Under the pieces are notes generated by a model. It saw nothing but the letters and a program-made list of their open reading frames with translations, was not told where the DNA came from and made no database searches. Shown here in pieces: positions 8,286 through 16,451 of a DNA stretch of 64,000 nt. This stretch comes from Amycolatopsis sulphurea. Its GTDB lineage: Bacteria > Actinomycetota > Actinomycetes > Mycobacteriales > Pseudonocardiaceae. A program made the translations under genes and the position numbers. The stretch is taken from NCBI RefSeq assembly GCF_002564045.1, contig NZ_PDJK01000001.1, positions 1,284,687 to 1,348,686 on the forward strand. The letters run 5' to 3'. Numbering within the stretch: position 1 is the stretch's first letter; every line of letters starts with the position of its first letter.

Positions 8286-9578
8286 GTGAAGCGCTGGCTC
8301 AAGCTGGCGGCCGGGGCCGCCGCCATCACGCTCGCGACCGCCGGGTGCGCCGGCTCCGGCGGGAGTCCGGACGCCGCGGCACCGGGCGGTGGACAGGGTG
8401 GCACGCTGACGGTCTGGCTGATGACCGGCTCCGCGCCGGAGAGTCTCACCCAGGAGCTGAACCGGGAGTTCGAAGCAGCCCATCCGGGCGTCAAGGTCGA
8501 CTACCAAGTCCAGCAGTGGAACGGGATCCAGCAGAAGCTGACCACCGCGCTGGCCGGCGACACCCCGCCGGACGTGATCGAGGTCGGCAGCACGCAGACG
8601 CCGGCGTTCGAGGCGCAGGGCGTGCTGCAGGACCTCACCGGCGACGTGGCGAACCTCAACGGTGCCCAGTGGCTGGCTGGGCTCAAGGCTTCCGGCGAGT
8701 ACGAGGGCAAGACCTACGGCGTGCCTTTCTACGCCGCGAGCCGGGAGGTCATCTACCGCAAGGATATGTTCGAGCAGGCGGGCATCACCAAGCCGCCCGC
8801 GTCGAACCAGGAATGGCTCGACGCGATCGCCAGGCTGAAGGCGAAGTTCGGCAGTGACAAGGACTTCCAGCCGCTCTACCTGCCGGGCCAGAACTGGTAC
8901 GCACTGCTGTCGCTTATCTGGGACAACGGCGGTGAGGTCGCCAAGTCCGGCGGCAAGGGCTTCAAGTCCACTCTGGACAGTCCAGGGTCGAAGGCGGGCC
9001 TCGAATTCTACAAACAGCTCGTGGACGCCTCGGGCACCACCGCACCGAAGGACAACGACGAGGCCAACCCGCAGCAGGCCGGCATCTACGGCGGCGGCAA
9101 GGTCGCGATGTTCATCGGCACGCCGAGCGAGCTGCCGACCGCGGCGAAGACCGATCCGGGCATCACCGCGAAGACCGGCGCGTTCCCGATCCCCTCGCGC
9201 ACCGGCGGGGCCGGCGCCCCGGTGTTCCTCGGCGGCTCGAACCTGGTCGTGCCGGTCAACAGCAAGCACATCGACCTGGCCAAGGACTACCTGAAGCTGC
9301 TGACCGGCGCCAAGTACATGACGCAGATGGCCGCGGCGGGCACCGTGCCGGGCACCTCCACCGACGTCGCCGCGCTGGCCAAGGACCCGCTCGGCGCGGT
9401 GATGGCGCAGACCTCGAAGAACGGCCGCACGGTGCCGGCCAGCCCGAAGTGGGGTGAAGTCGAATCCGGGCAGAACCCGATCAAGGACATGCTCACCGCG
9501 TACCTGACCGGAAAGAAGAGCCTGGACCAGGCGACCGCGGACGCGAACACCGCGCTCGACAAGATCATCGGCGGATGA
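8286..9578 (+). CDS. Sugar ABC transporter substrate-binding lipoprotein (DasA/NgcE-like)
   Basis: The GTG at 8286 follows AAAGGACGGGACGA and gives 430 residues. A lipoprotein signal peptide ends in the lipobox LATAGCAGSGG, so the protein is anchored outside the membrane. The rest is a CUT1-family type 2 periplasmic-binding fold: TLTVWLMTGSAPESLTQELNREFEAAHPG, then TALAGDTPPDVIEVGSTQ and YGVPFYAASREVIYRKDMFEQAG. The two permeases and a GH3 hexosaminidase follow in an overlapping operon behind dre-like sites, so N,N'-diacetylchitobiose or a related GlcNAc sugar is the likely ligand. No ATPase is encoded here; a shared MsiK-type ATPase is usual for such systems in actinomycetes. Confidence 0.9.
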   Translation: MKRWLKLAAGAAAITLATAGCAGSGGSPDAAAPGGGQGGTLTVWLMTGSAPESLTQELNREFEAAHPGVKVDYQVQQWNGIQQKLTTALAGDTPPDVIEVGSTQTPAFEAQGVLQDLTGDVANLNGAQWLAGLKASGEYEGKTYGVPFYAASREVIYRKDMFEQAGITKPPASNQEWLDAIARLKAKFGSDKDFQPLYLPGQNWYALLSLIWDNGGEVAKSGGKGFKSTLDSPGSKAGLEFYKQLVDASGTTAPKDNDEANPQQAGIYGGGKVAMFIGTPSELPTAAKTDPGITAKTGAFPIPSRTGGAGAPVFLGGSNLVVPVNSKHIDLAKDYLKLLTGAKYMTQMAAAGTVPGTSTDVAALAKDPLGAVMAQTSKNGRTVPASPKWGEVESGQNPIKDMLTAYLTGKKSLDQATADANTALDKIIGG

Positions 9579-10552
9579 CCGCGACGAAGGACGCACTGCT
9601 GCCGGCGGGGCCGCCCCCGCCGGCAGCGGCTCGCGTCGGTCTCGTGAAACGAGTGTGGAGCCGCGGCCAGCTGACCCCGTATCTGCTGCTCCTGCCCGCC
9701 CTCGCCGCGGTGCTGGTGCTGCTCGGCTGGCCCACCGTGCAGATGCTCGGCATCAGCCTGCGCAAGCTCGACCTGCGCGAACTGGTGACCGGCAAGGCGA
9801 TCTGGGTGGGCCTGCAGAACTACACCGACGCCCTCACCGATCCGGAGTTCTGGACGGTCACCGTCCGCACCGTCGTCTTCACGGCCGCGCTGGTGGCCAC
9901 GACGCTGCTGATCGCCCTGCTGATCGCGGTGCTCATGCGCCATCTGAACCCGGTGGTGCGGATCGTCGTGCAGATCTCGCTGGTGCTGGCCTGGGCGGTG
10001 CCGGTGATCTCCACGACGACGGTGTTCCAATGGATTTTCGACCAGCAGTACGGAATCCTCAACAAGACGCTCGACAAGCTGGGGTTCCACTCGTTCATCG
10101 GCTACTCCTGGTTCGCCAGCGGCACCAGCACCCTGGTCGTGATCGGCCTGCTGGTGCTCTGGCAGGCGGTGCCGTTCGTCGCGTTCACGCTCTACGCCGG
10201 GCTGCTCGGGGTGCCGCGCGAGCAGTACGAGGCGGCCGGGATCGACGGCGCCGGGCCGTGGCAGACCTTCCGCGCGGTGACCTGGCCGGTGATCCGGCCG
10301 ATCCTGACCATGGTCACGTTCCTGTCCCTGCTGTGGGACTTCACTATGTTCGCGCAGGTCTGGGCGATCCGCCAAGGCGGTCCGGACGGCGCCAGCACCA
10401 CGCTGGCCATCCTGCAGTATCTCAAGGGCATCGCGGGCAGCCACTTCGGTTCGGCCGCGGCGATCGCCACCATCATGCTGGTGCTGCTGCTGGCGGTCAC
10501 CGCCCGGTACGTGCAACTGCTGGTGCGGAGCAAGGACGGTGAACTCGCGTGA
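9575..10552 (+). CDS. Sugar ABC transporter permease 1 (MalF-like, DasB type)
   Basis: This 325-residue membrane protein overlaps the binding-protein gene by 4 bp (ATGA). It has six helices, and the cytoplasmic EAA loop reads EQYEAAGIDGAGPWQTFRAVTWPVIRP, which docks on the ATPase. An N-terminal about 40-residue soluble extension precedes the first helix (LTPYLLLLPALAAVLVLLGWPTV). It forms the translocation channel with the next gene's product. Confidence 0.93.
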   Translation: MTATKDALLPAGPPPPAAARVGLVKRVWSRGQLTPYLLLLPALAAVLVLLGWPTVQMLGISLRKLDLRELVTGKAIWVGLQNYTDALTDPEFWTVTVRTVVFTAALVATTLLIALLIAVLMRHLNPVVRIVVQISLVLAWAVPVISTTTVFQWIFDQQYGILNKTLDKLGFHSFIGYSWFASGTSTLVVIGLLVLWQAVPFVAFTLYAGLLGVPREQYEAAGIDGAGPWQTFRAVTWPVIRPILTMVTFLSLLWDFTMFAQVWAIRQGGPDGASTTLAILQYLKGIAGSHFGSAAAIATIMLVLLLAVTARYVQLLVRSKDGELA

Positions 10553-11379
10553 GAAAGTCCTTGGCCCAGCGGATCACGCTGTCCGTGCTCGGCGTGCTCG
10601 TCGCACTGGTGTTCCTGTTCCCGACGTACTGGATGTTCACCACCGCGCTGAAGACGCCGGGCGAGATCCTGTCGCCGAAATTCGATCTGCTCCCCTCGTC
10701 GGCGACGTTGTCGAACTTCGCTTCGGCGCTGACGAAGCCCGGCTTCCTGACCTATCTCGGCAACAGCCTGATCGTCACGCTCGGCGCGGTGCTCGCGGCG
10801 CTGGTGGTCGGGGTGCTGGCGGCGATTCCGCTGGCCCGGTTCCGCTTCCGCGGGCGCAAGGGGTTCCTGCTGCTGGTCCTGGTCGCGCAGCTCGCCCCGC
10901 TGTCCGCGCTGTTCATCCCGATGTACCTGCTGATGCGCGACATCGGGCTGCTGAACACGCTGCCCTCGCTACTGCTGGTGTACTTCGCGACTTCACTGCC
11001 GTTCACCGTGTGGATGCTCTACGGGTTCGTCAACGGGATCCCCTACGATCTCGAAGAGGCCGCGATGATCGACGGGTGCAGCCGGACCGGCGCGTTCCGC
11101 CGGGTCACCCTGCCGCTGCTCGGTCCCGGGCTCGTCACCACCTCGGTGTTCAGCTTCATCACCGCGTGGAACGAGTTCCTGTTCGCGCTGGTGTTCATGC
11201 GGGACCAGGCGAAGCAGACGCTGCCGGTGTGGCTGTCCTCGTTCCGCACCGCGTTCTCCGTGGACTGGGGCGGAGTGATGGCCGCGTCGGTGGTCTACGC
11301 GATCCCCGCGGTGGTGTTCTTCCTGATCGTGCAACGAAAACTCGTGTCCGGCATGACCGCCGGCGCGGTGAAGGGATAG
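10549..11379 (+). CDS. Sugar ABC transporter permease 2 (MalG-like, DasC type)
   Basis: GTG at 10549 overlaps the previous stop by 4 bp (GTGA), and the product is 276 residues. The EAA motif is DLEEAAMIDGCSRTGAFRRVTLPLLGPG. The C-terminal end LVSGMTAGAVKG is typical of MalG/DasC permeases. Tight coupling with the first permease implies a heterodimeric channel. The hexosaminidase gene begins 3 bp after the stop. Confidence 0.93.
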   Translation: MRKSLAQRITLSVLGVLVALVFLFPTYWMFTTALKTPGEILSPKFDLLPSSATLSNFASALTKPGFLTYLGNSLIVTLGAVLAALVVGVLAAIPLARFRFRGRKGFLLLVLVAQLAPLSALFIPMYLLMRDIGLLNTLPSLLLVYFATSLPFTVWMLYGFVNGIPYDLEEAAMIDGCSRTGAFRRVTLPLLGPGLVTTSVFSFITAWNEFLFALVFMRDQAKQTLPVWLSSFRTAFSVDWGGVMAASVVYAIPAVVFFLIVQRKLVSGMTAGAVKG

Positions 11380-11382
11380 CCG

Positions 11383-12822
11383 ATGCCGAACCTCCGCAGC
11401 TGGGCCGAAGCCGTGCTGCTGCCCGGTTTCGCCGGTACGACCGCCCCGGAGTGGCTGCTGCGGCGGCTCGCGGACGGCCTCGGCGGGGTGATCCTGTTCG
11501 GCCGCAACGTGGTCGACGACGAGCAGGTCGCCGCGCTCACCTCCGCCCTGCGCGCCGAACGCGAGGACGTCGTGGTCGGCATCGACGAGGAAGGCGGCGA
11601 CGTCACCCGGCTGGACGTCGCCACCGGTTCCTTCGTGCCCGGCCCGCTCGCGCTCGGCGCCACCGGGGACCCGGAACTCACCACGTCCGTCGCGGCGGCG
11701 CTCGGCGAACGGCTCGCCGCGTGCGGGGTGACGGTGAACCTGGCCCCGTGCGCCGACCTGACGCTCGCCGCGGAAGACCCGATCATCGGTGTACGGGCGT
11801 TCGGCACGGATCCGGCGACCGCCGCCCCGCACGTCGCGGCGTACGTGACAGGGCTGCAAAAGTACGGCGTGGCAGCCTGCGCGAAGCACTTCCCCGGCCA
11901 CGGCGCGGCGACCGAGGATTCGCACGTCACGCTCCCCGTCCTCCCCCGGACGCCGGAGGAACTGCGCTCCATCGAGCTGGTCCCGTTCGCCGCGGCCATC
12001 CAGGCGGGTGTGCGCTCGGTGATGTCGGGCCACCTCGTGATCCCCGACTGGGGCGAGGCCCCGGCGACGCTGAACCGGACCGCGCTCACCGAGGTGCTGC
12101 GGGGCGAACTCGGCTTCACCGGTGCGGTAATCACGGATGCCCTGGAGATGGGTGCCATCTCCGGCGCCTACGGCAGGCACGACGGGCTGGGCGACGCCGC
12201 GGTACGGGCGCTGGCCGCCGGGGCGGACGCGTTGTGCATCGGTGGCGCCGCGTTCGACGTCGCCACCCTGGACCGGGTCACCGCAACGATCGTGACAGCC
12301 GTCGCCGAGGGAACCCTGCCCGAGGAACGCCTCGCCGATGCAGCCTCCCGGACGGCCTCGCTGGGCACCTCCCCGTCCGCCGCCCCGCTACGCCCGGTCG
12401 ACCACACGCTGGGGATGGCAGCCGCTCGCGCCGCACTGCGGATCACCGGCACACCCGCCCTCGCCGGACCACCGCTGGTCCTCGACGTACGCACCGACCC
12501 GACCCTCGCGGCCGGGCCGATGCCGTGGGGCCTGGGACCACACCTGACCGAGCTGGTCCCCGGCACTCGGGCACTCACCGTCGGCCCCGGCGATGCGGAG
12601 CAGGTGCTCGCCGAGGCCGCATCGTGGCCGAGCGTCGTGGTGGTCACCCGGGAAGCACACCGGCACCCGGCAGTGCGGGAACTCCTCGACCGGCTGTCCA
12701 CTGTAGACTACATTCGAGTGGAGACCGGGGCACCCGGCCCGGCCTCCGGGGAGCGGCCGCGGATCGATACGTTCAGCGGGTCGTTCGTGAGCCTGCGCGC
12801 GGCTGCGGAGTATCTGGCCTGA
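11383..12822 (+). CDS. Glycoside hydrolase family 3, beta-N-acetylhexosaminidase (NagZ/DasD-like)
   Basis: The 479-residue product has the GH3 barrel with the NagZ-type His/Asp motif KHFPGHGAATEDSH (about residues 168-181), which supplies the acid/base pair in this subgroup, and the nucleophile motif VITDALEMGA. A smaller C-terminal domain follows from about residue 340. No signal peptide is seen, so it acts in the cytoplasm, as expected for cleaving imported GlcNAc disaccharides or muropeptide-derived sugars. It is the last gene of the operon. The phosphorylase variant of this subgroup also uses His, so hydrolysis versus phosphorolysis is not decided by sequence. Confidence 0.88.
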   Translation: MPNLRSWAEAVLLPGFAGTTAPEWLLRRLADGLGGVILFGRNVVDDEQVAALTSALRAEREDVVVGIDEEGGDVTRLDVATGSFVPGPLALGATGDPELTTSVAAALGERLAACGVTVNLAPCADLTLAAEDPIIGVRAFGTDPATAAPHVAAYVTGLQKYGVAACAKHFPGHGAATEDSHVTLPVLPRTPEELRSIELVPFAAAIQAGVRSVMSGHLVIPDWGEAPATLNRTALTEVLRGELGFTGAVITDALEMGAISGAYGRHDGLGDAAVRALAAGADALCIGGAAFDVATLDRVTATIVTAVAEGTLPEERLADAASRTASLGTSPSAAPLRPVDHTLGMAAARAALRITGTPALAGPPLVLDVRTDPTLAAGPMPWGLGPHLTELVPGTRALTVGPGDAEQVLAEAASWPSVVVVTREAHRHPAVRELLDRLSTVDYIRVETGAPGPASGERPRIDTFSGSFVSLRAAAEYLA

Positions 12823-12869
12823 ACGAGGCGCCTCACGTGGTCGCCACCCGGCCACGCGGCACCCTCGAT

Positions 12870-12955
12870 CGAGAGTCCATAGTGGACCAGACGAAGGCCC
12901 CACCCGACATCCGGGAGCCGGCCGCGAATCGACACATTCAGCAGTGGATCTGCGA
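12870..12955 (+). repeat. Diverged copy of the GH3 gene's 3' end
   Basis: Positions of about 12870-12955 resemble 12703-12790 at the end of the GH3 gene: GTCCACTGTAGAC versus GTCCATAGTGGAC, then CCGGGAGCCGGCCGCGAATCG versus CCGGGGAGCGGCCGCGGATCG and the CATTCAGC / CGTTCAGC match. The copy has drifted and is not open as part of a gene. It lies directly before the right copy of the 157-bp repeat, so the segment records an old duplication. Confidence 0.65.
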
Positions 12956-12964
12956 TCCCTGCAC

Positions 12965-13121
12965 GAAGCCGCGCAGCGCGGGAGGAGTCGTGGTCACCCC
13001 CGCAGCGTAACGGCCCCGGCCGGTCGATCACCCAACCGCCCTGCCCGGCGACTTCCCGCCCGAAATGCCCCAGCCGAAAGGCTGTGAAGGGAACCTTTTG
13101 CGCGGCGACCCCCAGCCGAAA
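12965..13121. repeat. 157-bp direct repeat, right copy
   Basis: This partner of 7707-7863 differs at about two bases. It contains only the first codons of a DUF2568-like gene (minus strand), and the rest of that gene is absent, so it is a dead fragment. Beyond 13121 the sequence switches to the MmyB-type pseudogene. Confidence 0.92.
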
Positions 13122-13127
13122 GAATAG

Positions 13128-13490
13128 CAGAATTCGATCACCAGCTCCGCGACGGTCACGTCCAAGGGCGTGCCGAACGTCGCGGCAGTACCAAAAAACT
13201 CAGCTCCCTGCCACGACGGCGGTACCGCAACGGCACGAAGATGTCGCCGGGACCAGGGATCTCCACCTCCGGAACCGGTTGCGCGCACGGATAACCGCGT
13301 AGCTCGGCGAGCCCCGGATCGGCAGTCTGCTCAACCTGGCGGCGGAGCCGGCCTAGCAGGTGCGCGCGCCACTCCCCCAGATTCAGCACGTGCGGCGCCA
13401 TCCCCGTCCGGGTGGAGGGCGACCCGCAGGACGTTGACCGGACCGTCCAGCAATTTCGGCGAAACACCCTCGATGAGCGCGGAATCCGTT
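13128..13490 (-). pseudogene. MmyB-like HTH regulator remnant, at least two frameshifts, both ends missing
   Basis: Three frames together read like the C-terminal ligand-binding domain of an MmyB-type (XRE) regulator. The first segment is SPKLLDGPVNVLRVALHPDG. After a shift near 13400 comes PHVLNLGEWRAHLLGRLRRQ, ending in PGPGDIFVPLRYRRRGRELSF. After another shift near 13185 comes ATFGTPLDVTVAELVIE. The N-terminal HTH domain and the extreme C-terminus are gone. The duplicated segment abuts its 3' end. It is non-functional. Confidence 0.75.
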
Positions 13491-13519
13491 GCCGGACAAG
13501 GAGATTCACGAAGACTCGT

Positions 13520-13544
13520 GGTGCCGGGTCAGCGACCCGGCACC
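13520..13544. terminator. Perfect stem-loop after the DUF4190-like gene
   Basis: GGTGCCGGGTC at 13520-13530 pairs perfectly with GACCCGGCACC at 13534-13544 around a 3-nt loop. It lies 3 bp past the stop of the minus-strand gene at 13548, so it is most likely its intrinsic terminator (actinomycete type, without a T-run). Confidence 0.8.
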
Positions 13545-13547
13545 GCC

Positions 13548-14054
13548 TCAGCGACCGCGCACGTCGTCGGTGAACTGCTGCTGGCACTGCTCGATCTTGG
13601 TCCGCTCGCCGTTCGCCTGGTTCAGGCAGTCCTGCAGATTGGTCAGCTGATTGCCGAACTTCGCGAAAATCGACCCGACCAGCACGGCCAGCAGCACGCC
13701 GATCACCAGGCCGATCGAGCCGGTGACCACACCGGAGATCGACATACCCTTGTTCGTGGCCTCCCCGCGGTTCGCGCGTTTGATGCCGAGGATGCCGAAG
13801 ATCAGCGCGAGGACGCCGAGCACGATGCCGCCCCACACGGTCCAGCACAGCACGAGGGCCAGAATGCCCAGCACCAGCGCCGTAACCCCGAAACCGTTGC
13901 GCGGCGTCACCGGCTGCCCGTACCCCGGGGGCGGCGGGGCGGGATAGGACCCGTCCGGGTTCCCCGGATACTGCGCGGGTTGCGGGTACTGCGGGGCCTG
14001 GGGGTACTGGGGTGTCTGCGGGTGCTGCGGGGTCTGATCGTCGGGCGTGCTCAT
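13548..14054 (-). CDS. DUF4190-type membrane protein with Pro/Gln/Tyr-rich N-terminus
   Basis: This 168-residue protein starts with about 50 residues of PQYPQ-like low complexity. Two hydrophobic helices with the DUF4190 pattern follow (GVTALVLGILALVLCW and LGVLALIFGILGIKRANRG), then a third helix (GSIGLVIGVLLAVLVGSIFAKFG). The C-terminal tail includes two cysteines (QDCLNQ, EQCQQQF) that could form a disulfide if it is external. The start has AAAGGGACC upstream. Function is unknown; many actinobacteria carry several such proteins. Confidence 0.8.
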   Translation of the reverse strand: MSTPDDQTPQHPQTPQYPQAPQYPQPAQYPGNPDGSYPAPPPPGYGQPVTPRNGFGVTALVLGILALVLCWTVWGGIVLGVLALIFGILGIKRANRGEATNKGMSISGVVTGSIGLVIGVLLAVLVGSIFAKFGNQLTNLQDCLNQANGERTKIEQCQQQFTDDVRGR

Positions 14055-14186
14055 CGTCCTGGTCCCTTTCCGCCACGGGCGTGCTGCCCCGGCGCGAACC
14101 TTATCGACCGAGACGCCCGATTGTTACCGACCGCCACGACCGTGACAGATTCGTGCCGGTCGCGCGACCCCGGACGGCGGCGCAGG

Positions 14187-14768
14187 TCAGCCCGTGCGGC
14201 GGGAATTGCGACGCTGAGTCAGCTCGTCCGGCACGACGGCCTCGACCACTCCACCGTCCGCGCGTTCGGCGGGGAACTCGTGGATAGTGCCGCTGATCTC
14301 CTGCATCGCCCCGCTGACCGCGATACCGAACACGCCCTGGCCGCCCTGCAGCAGGTCGACGATCTCCTCCGGCGAGGTGCACTCGTACACCGTGGTGCCG
14401 TCGGAGAACAGCGTGACCTTGGCCAGATCCCGCACCCCGCGTACCCGCAGGTGCTCGACCGCGACCCGGATGTTCTGCAGCGACACCCCGGTGTCCAGCA
14501 GCCGCTTGACCACCTTGAGGACCAGGATGTCCTTGAACGAGTACAGCCGCTGGGAACCAGACCCGTGCGCGGTGCGGATGCTCGGCGCGATCAGCTTCGT
14601 GCGCGCCCAGTAGTCCAGCTGACGGTAGGTGATCCCGGCGATCTGACAGGCCGCCGGTCCGCGGTAGCCAACCAGTTCGTCGGGCAGCGAGGCGTCGGGG
14701 AACAGCTCACCCTGCTCCCCGTCCGCGGCACGAACAGGCGGCCTCTCCGGACTACCAGCCTCGACCAC
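14187..14768 (-). CDS. MerR-family regulator, Rv1830-like
   Basis: I chose GTG 14768 because GGGGAGG lies 6 nt upstream; it gives 193 residues. The protein has the acidic lead GELFPDASLPDELVGYRGPAACQIAGITYRQLDYWARTKL, with the MerR winged helix at about residues 24-90, and SLQNIRVAVEHLRVRG after it. It matches the second MerR gene of the mycobacterial gcvH-garA-ftsR-BFN-merR order (Rv1826-Rv1830). No metal-binding cysteines are seen. A role in growth or cell-division control is inferred from synteny. Confidence 0.85.
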   Translation of the reverse strand: MVEAGSPERPPVRAADGEQGELFPDASLPDELVGYRGPAACQIAGITYRQLDYWARTKLIAPSIRTAHGSGSQRLYSFKDILVLKVVKRLLDTGVSLQNIRVAVEHLRVRGVRDLAKVTLFSDGTTVYECTSPEEIVDLLQGGQGVFGIAVSGAMQEISGTIHEFPAERADGGVVEAVVPDELTQRRNSRRTG

Positions 14769-15055
14769 GCAAGCCTCCCCTCGCCCGACCCGGCGGCCGG
14801 CGAACCACAGCCGGCCGGACCCAGGAGCGGGATCGACCGGGGAGTATCGGCCACGACCGCTCGCGGTCGGCGAATCACATCGTGGCGATTTACCGCCTTC
14901 GACGGTAAGGCCGCGCCGCGAGCCGGTCAACGCGACGCGCGGCGGACCTCAACGCCGTATCGAGAGTTGGCCCGTTCGCCGTATCGGAGAGCACTTCCGT
15001 CCCTCGCCCGCACAACCCCGTCGACAATCTTACTCAGGGGTGTTACTTTTTACTC

Positions 15056-15688
15056 ATGCAAGTAATTCCGGACAGCCGGGCCGAACTCGGCCTCAGCATC
15101 ACCGAGGCCACCACCCGGGCACAGATCATCGGGGCGACGATCGCGACGATCGCCGAGCAGGGCTACGCGCGCACCACCTTCACGCGAATCAAGGAGCGGG
15201 CCGGGCTCAGCAGCACGCGACTGATCTCGTATCACTTCACGAACAAAGCCGGTCTCCTGCAAGCAGTGTTGAGCACCGTCGTCGAAACAAGAACGCAATA
15301 CCTCAGCGAACACAGCACGGGGATCGACCCGGGCGACCGGCGCGGAAACCTGCGCGCATACCTGGAAACCTCCGTAGCGTTCCTCCGCGATTACCCTCAG
15401 TGCGTACAGGTTCTCGTCGAACTGGGTGCGCACACCGGGGATCGGGACGGCTGGTCGATGACCGGCGTGATGCTGACGCAGGTGCGCACGGGATTCGTGC
15501 AACGGCAACTGGAACAGGGCAAACGGGAAGGGGTCTTCGGCGACATCTCCGCCGATGTGGTCGCGCTGTCGATCGCGCAGGCCGTGGACGGGGTGGCGGC
15601 CGCCTACGCCGCCGATCCGGCTCTCGATCTGGATCGGTACGGGCGGGAACTCGCGGATCTGTTCGACCGCGCCACGGCTGTCCGGTAA
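15056..15688 (+). CDS. TetR-family transcriptional regulator
   Basis: This 210-residue protein has an N-terminal TetR HTH (AQIIGATIATIAEQGYARTTFTRIKERAGLSSTRLISYHFTNKAGLLQAV, about residues 22-71) and an all-helical ligand domain. It sits on the opposite strand inside the otherwise conserved BFN-MerR segment, so it was probably inserted later. The start region holds repeats of TTACT (TTACTCAGGGGTGTTACTTTTTACTCATG spans 15030-15058), with TTACTCATGCAAGTAA overlapping the start codon; this could be its own operator. The target genes are unknown. Confidence 0.88.
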   Translation: MQVIPDSRAELGLSITEATTRAQIIGATIATIAEQGYARTTFTRIKERAGLSSTRLISYHFTNKAGLLQAVLSTVVETRTQYLSEHSTGIDPGDRRGNLRAYLETSVAFLRDYPQCVQVLVELGAHTGDRDGWSMTGVMLTQVRTGFVQRQLEQGKREGVFGDISADVVALSIAQAVDGVAAAYAADPALDLDRYGRELADLFDRATAVR

Positions 15689-15746
15689 TCCACGGGAAAT
15701 ACTCCGGTGCGAGCGGGGAGCCAGGCCCCGCTCACCGGCGGGCGGC

Positions 15747-16220
15747 TCAGGTGTCGGCGCCGCGGAAATCCTCAGGGGACACCGAATCGAGGAATTCGCG
15801 GAACTTCTCGACCTCGTCCTCCTGCTCGTCCGGGATGATCAGGCCCGCCTCCTCCAGCACCGCGTCCACGGCGTGGATGGGCACCCCGATCCGCAGCGCC
15901 AGTGCGACCGAGTCGCTGGGCCGCGCGGACACCCGGACATCCCCGTCGAAGACCAGCTCGGCGAAGAACGTGCCTTCCTTGAGGTCGGTGATCACGACCT
16001 GTTCCAGTTCCCGGCCGAGCGCGCCGATGACCTCCTTGAGCAGGTCGTGCGTCAGTGGCCGGGCGGGTCGGACTCCCTGCTGCTCCAAGGCGATCGCGGT
16101 GGCTTCGACCGAGCCGATCCAGATCGGCAGGTACCGCTCGCCCTCGGTCTCCCGCAGCAACAAGATCGGCTGATTGGCGGGCAGTTCGACCCGCACGCCG
16201 ACGACGCGCATCTCGCTCAT
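15747..16220 (-). CDS. Bifunctional nuclease family protein (BFN/DUF151), Rv1829-like
   Basis: This 157-residue protein starts at ATG 16220 after GGAGG. Motifs of the BFN domain are visible: PANQPILLLRETEGERYLPIWIG, LTHDLLKEVIGALG and the PSDSVALALRIGVPIHAVDAVLEEAG block. An acidic C-terminal UVR-like tail follows (PDEQEDEVEKFREFLDSVSPEDF). It lies between ftsR and the second merR gene, as in mycobacteria. Nuclease activity is reported for plant family members; the bacterial role is not settled. Confidence 0.88.
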   Translation of the reverse strand: MSEMRVVGVRVELPANQPILLLRETEGERYLPIWIGSVEATAIALEQQGVRPARPLTHDLLKEVIGALGRELEQVVITDLKEGTFFAELVFDGDVRVSARPSDSVALALRIGVPIHAVDAVLEEAGLIIPDEQEDEVEKFREFLDSVSPEDFRGADT

Positions 16221-16451
16221 CGGGCTTCGCCTCCCTCTCGTGCACACGGGCTGCAGCGCTTGCGACGTTCTCGCGCCGTTGGTTCCGACGCTACCCGTCA
16301 TCCGGGCGCTGTGCTCGCTAGTGGCGGACATTCTCGGTTCGCGGCGGCGCAAACCGTCTCTTCTCACGGTACGGCATGCACGCGCGAACATTCAGTCATT
16401 GACAACCGCCGCGCAACGTTTCTCACATCGCCGGCGGGCACCGGGCCGGGT

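Noticed and set aside
10539..13010. Very long open frame on the plus strand (over 800 codons) overlapping the permease and GH3 genes
   Set aside because: It is the +1 shadow of two recognisable genes; composition is Arg/Gly/Pro-rich and no domain is present.
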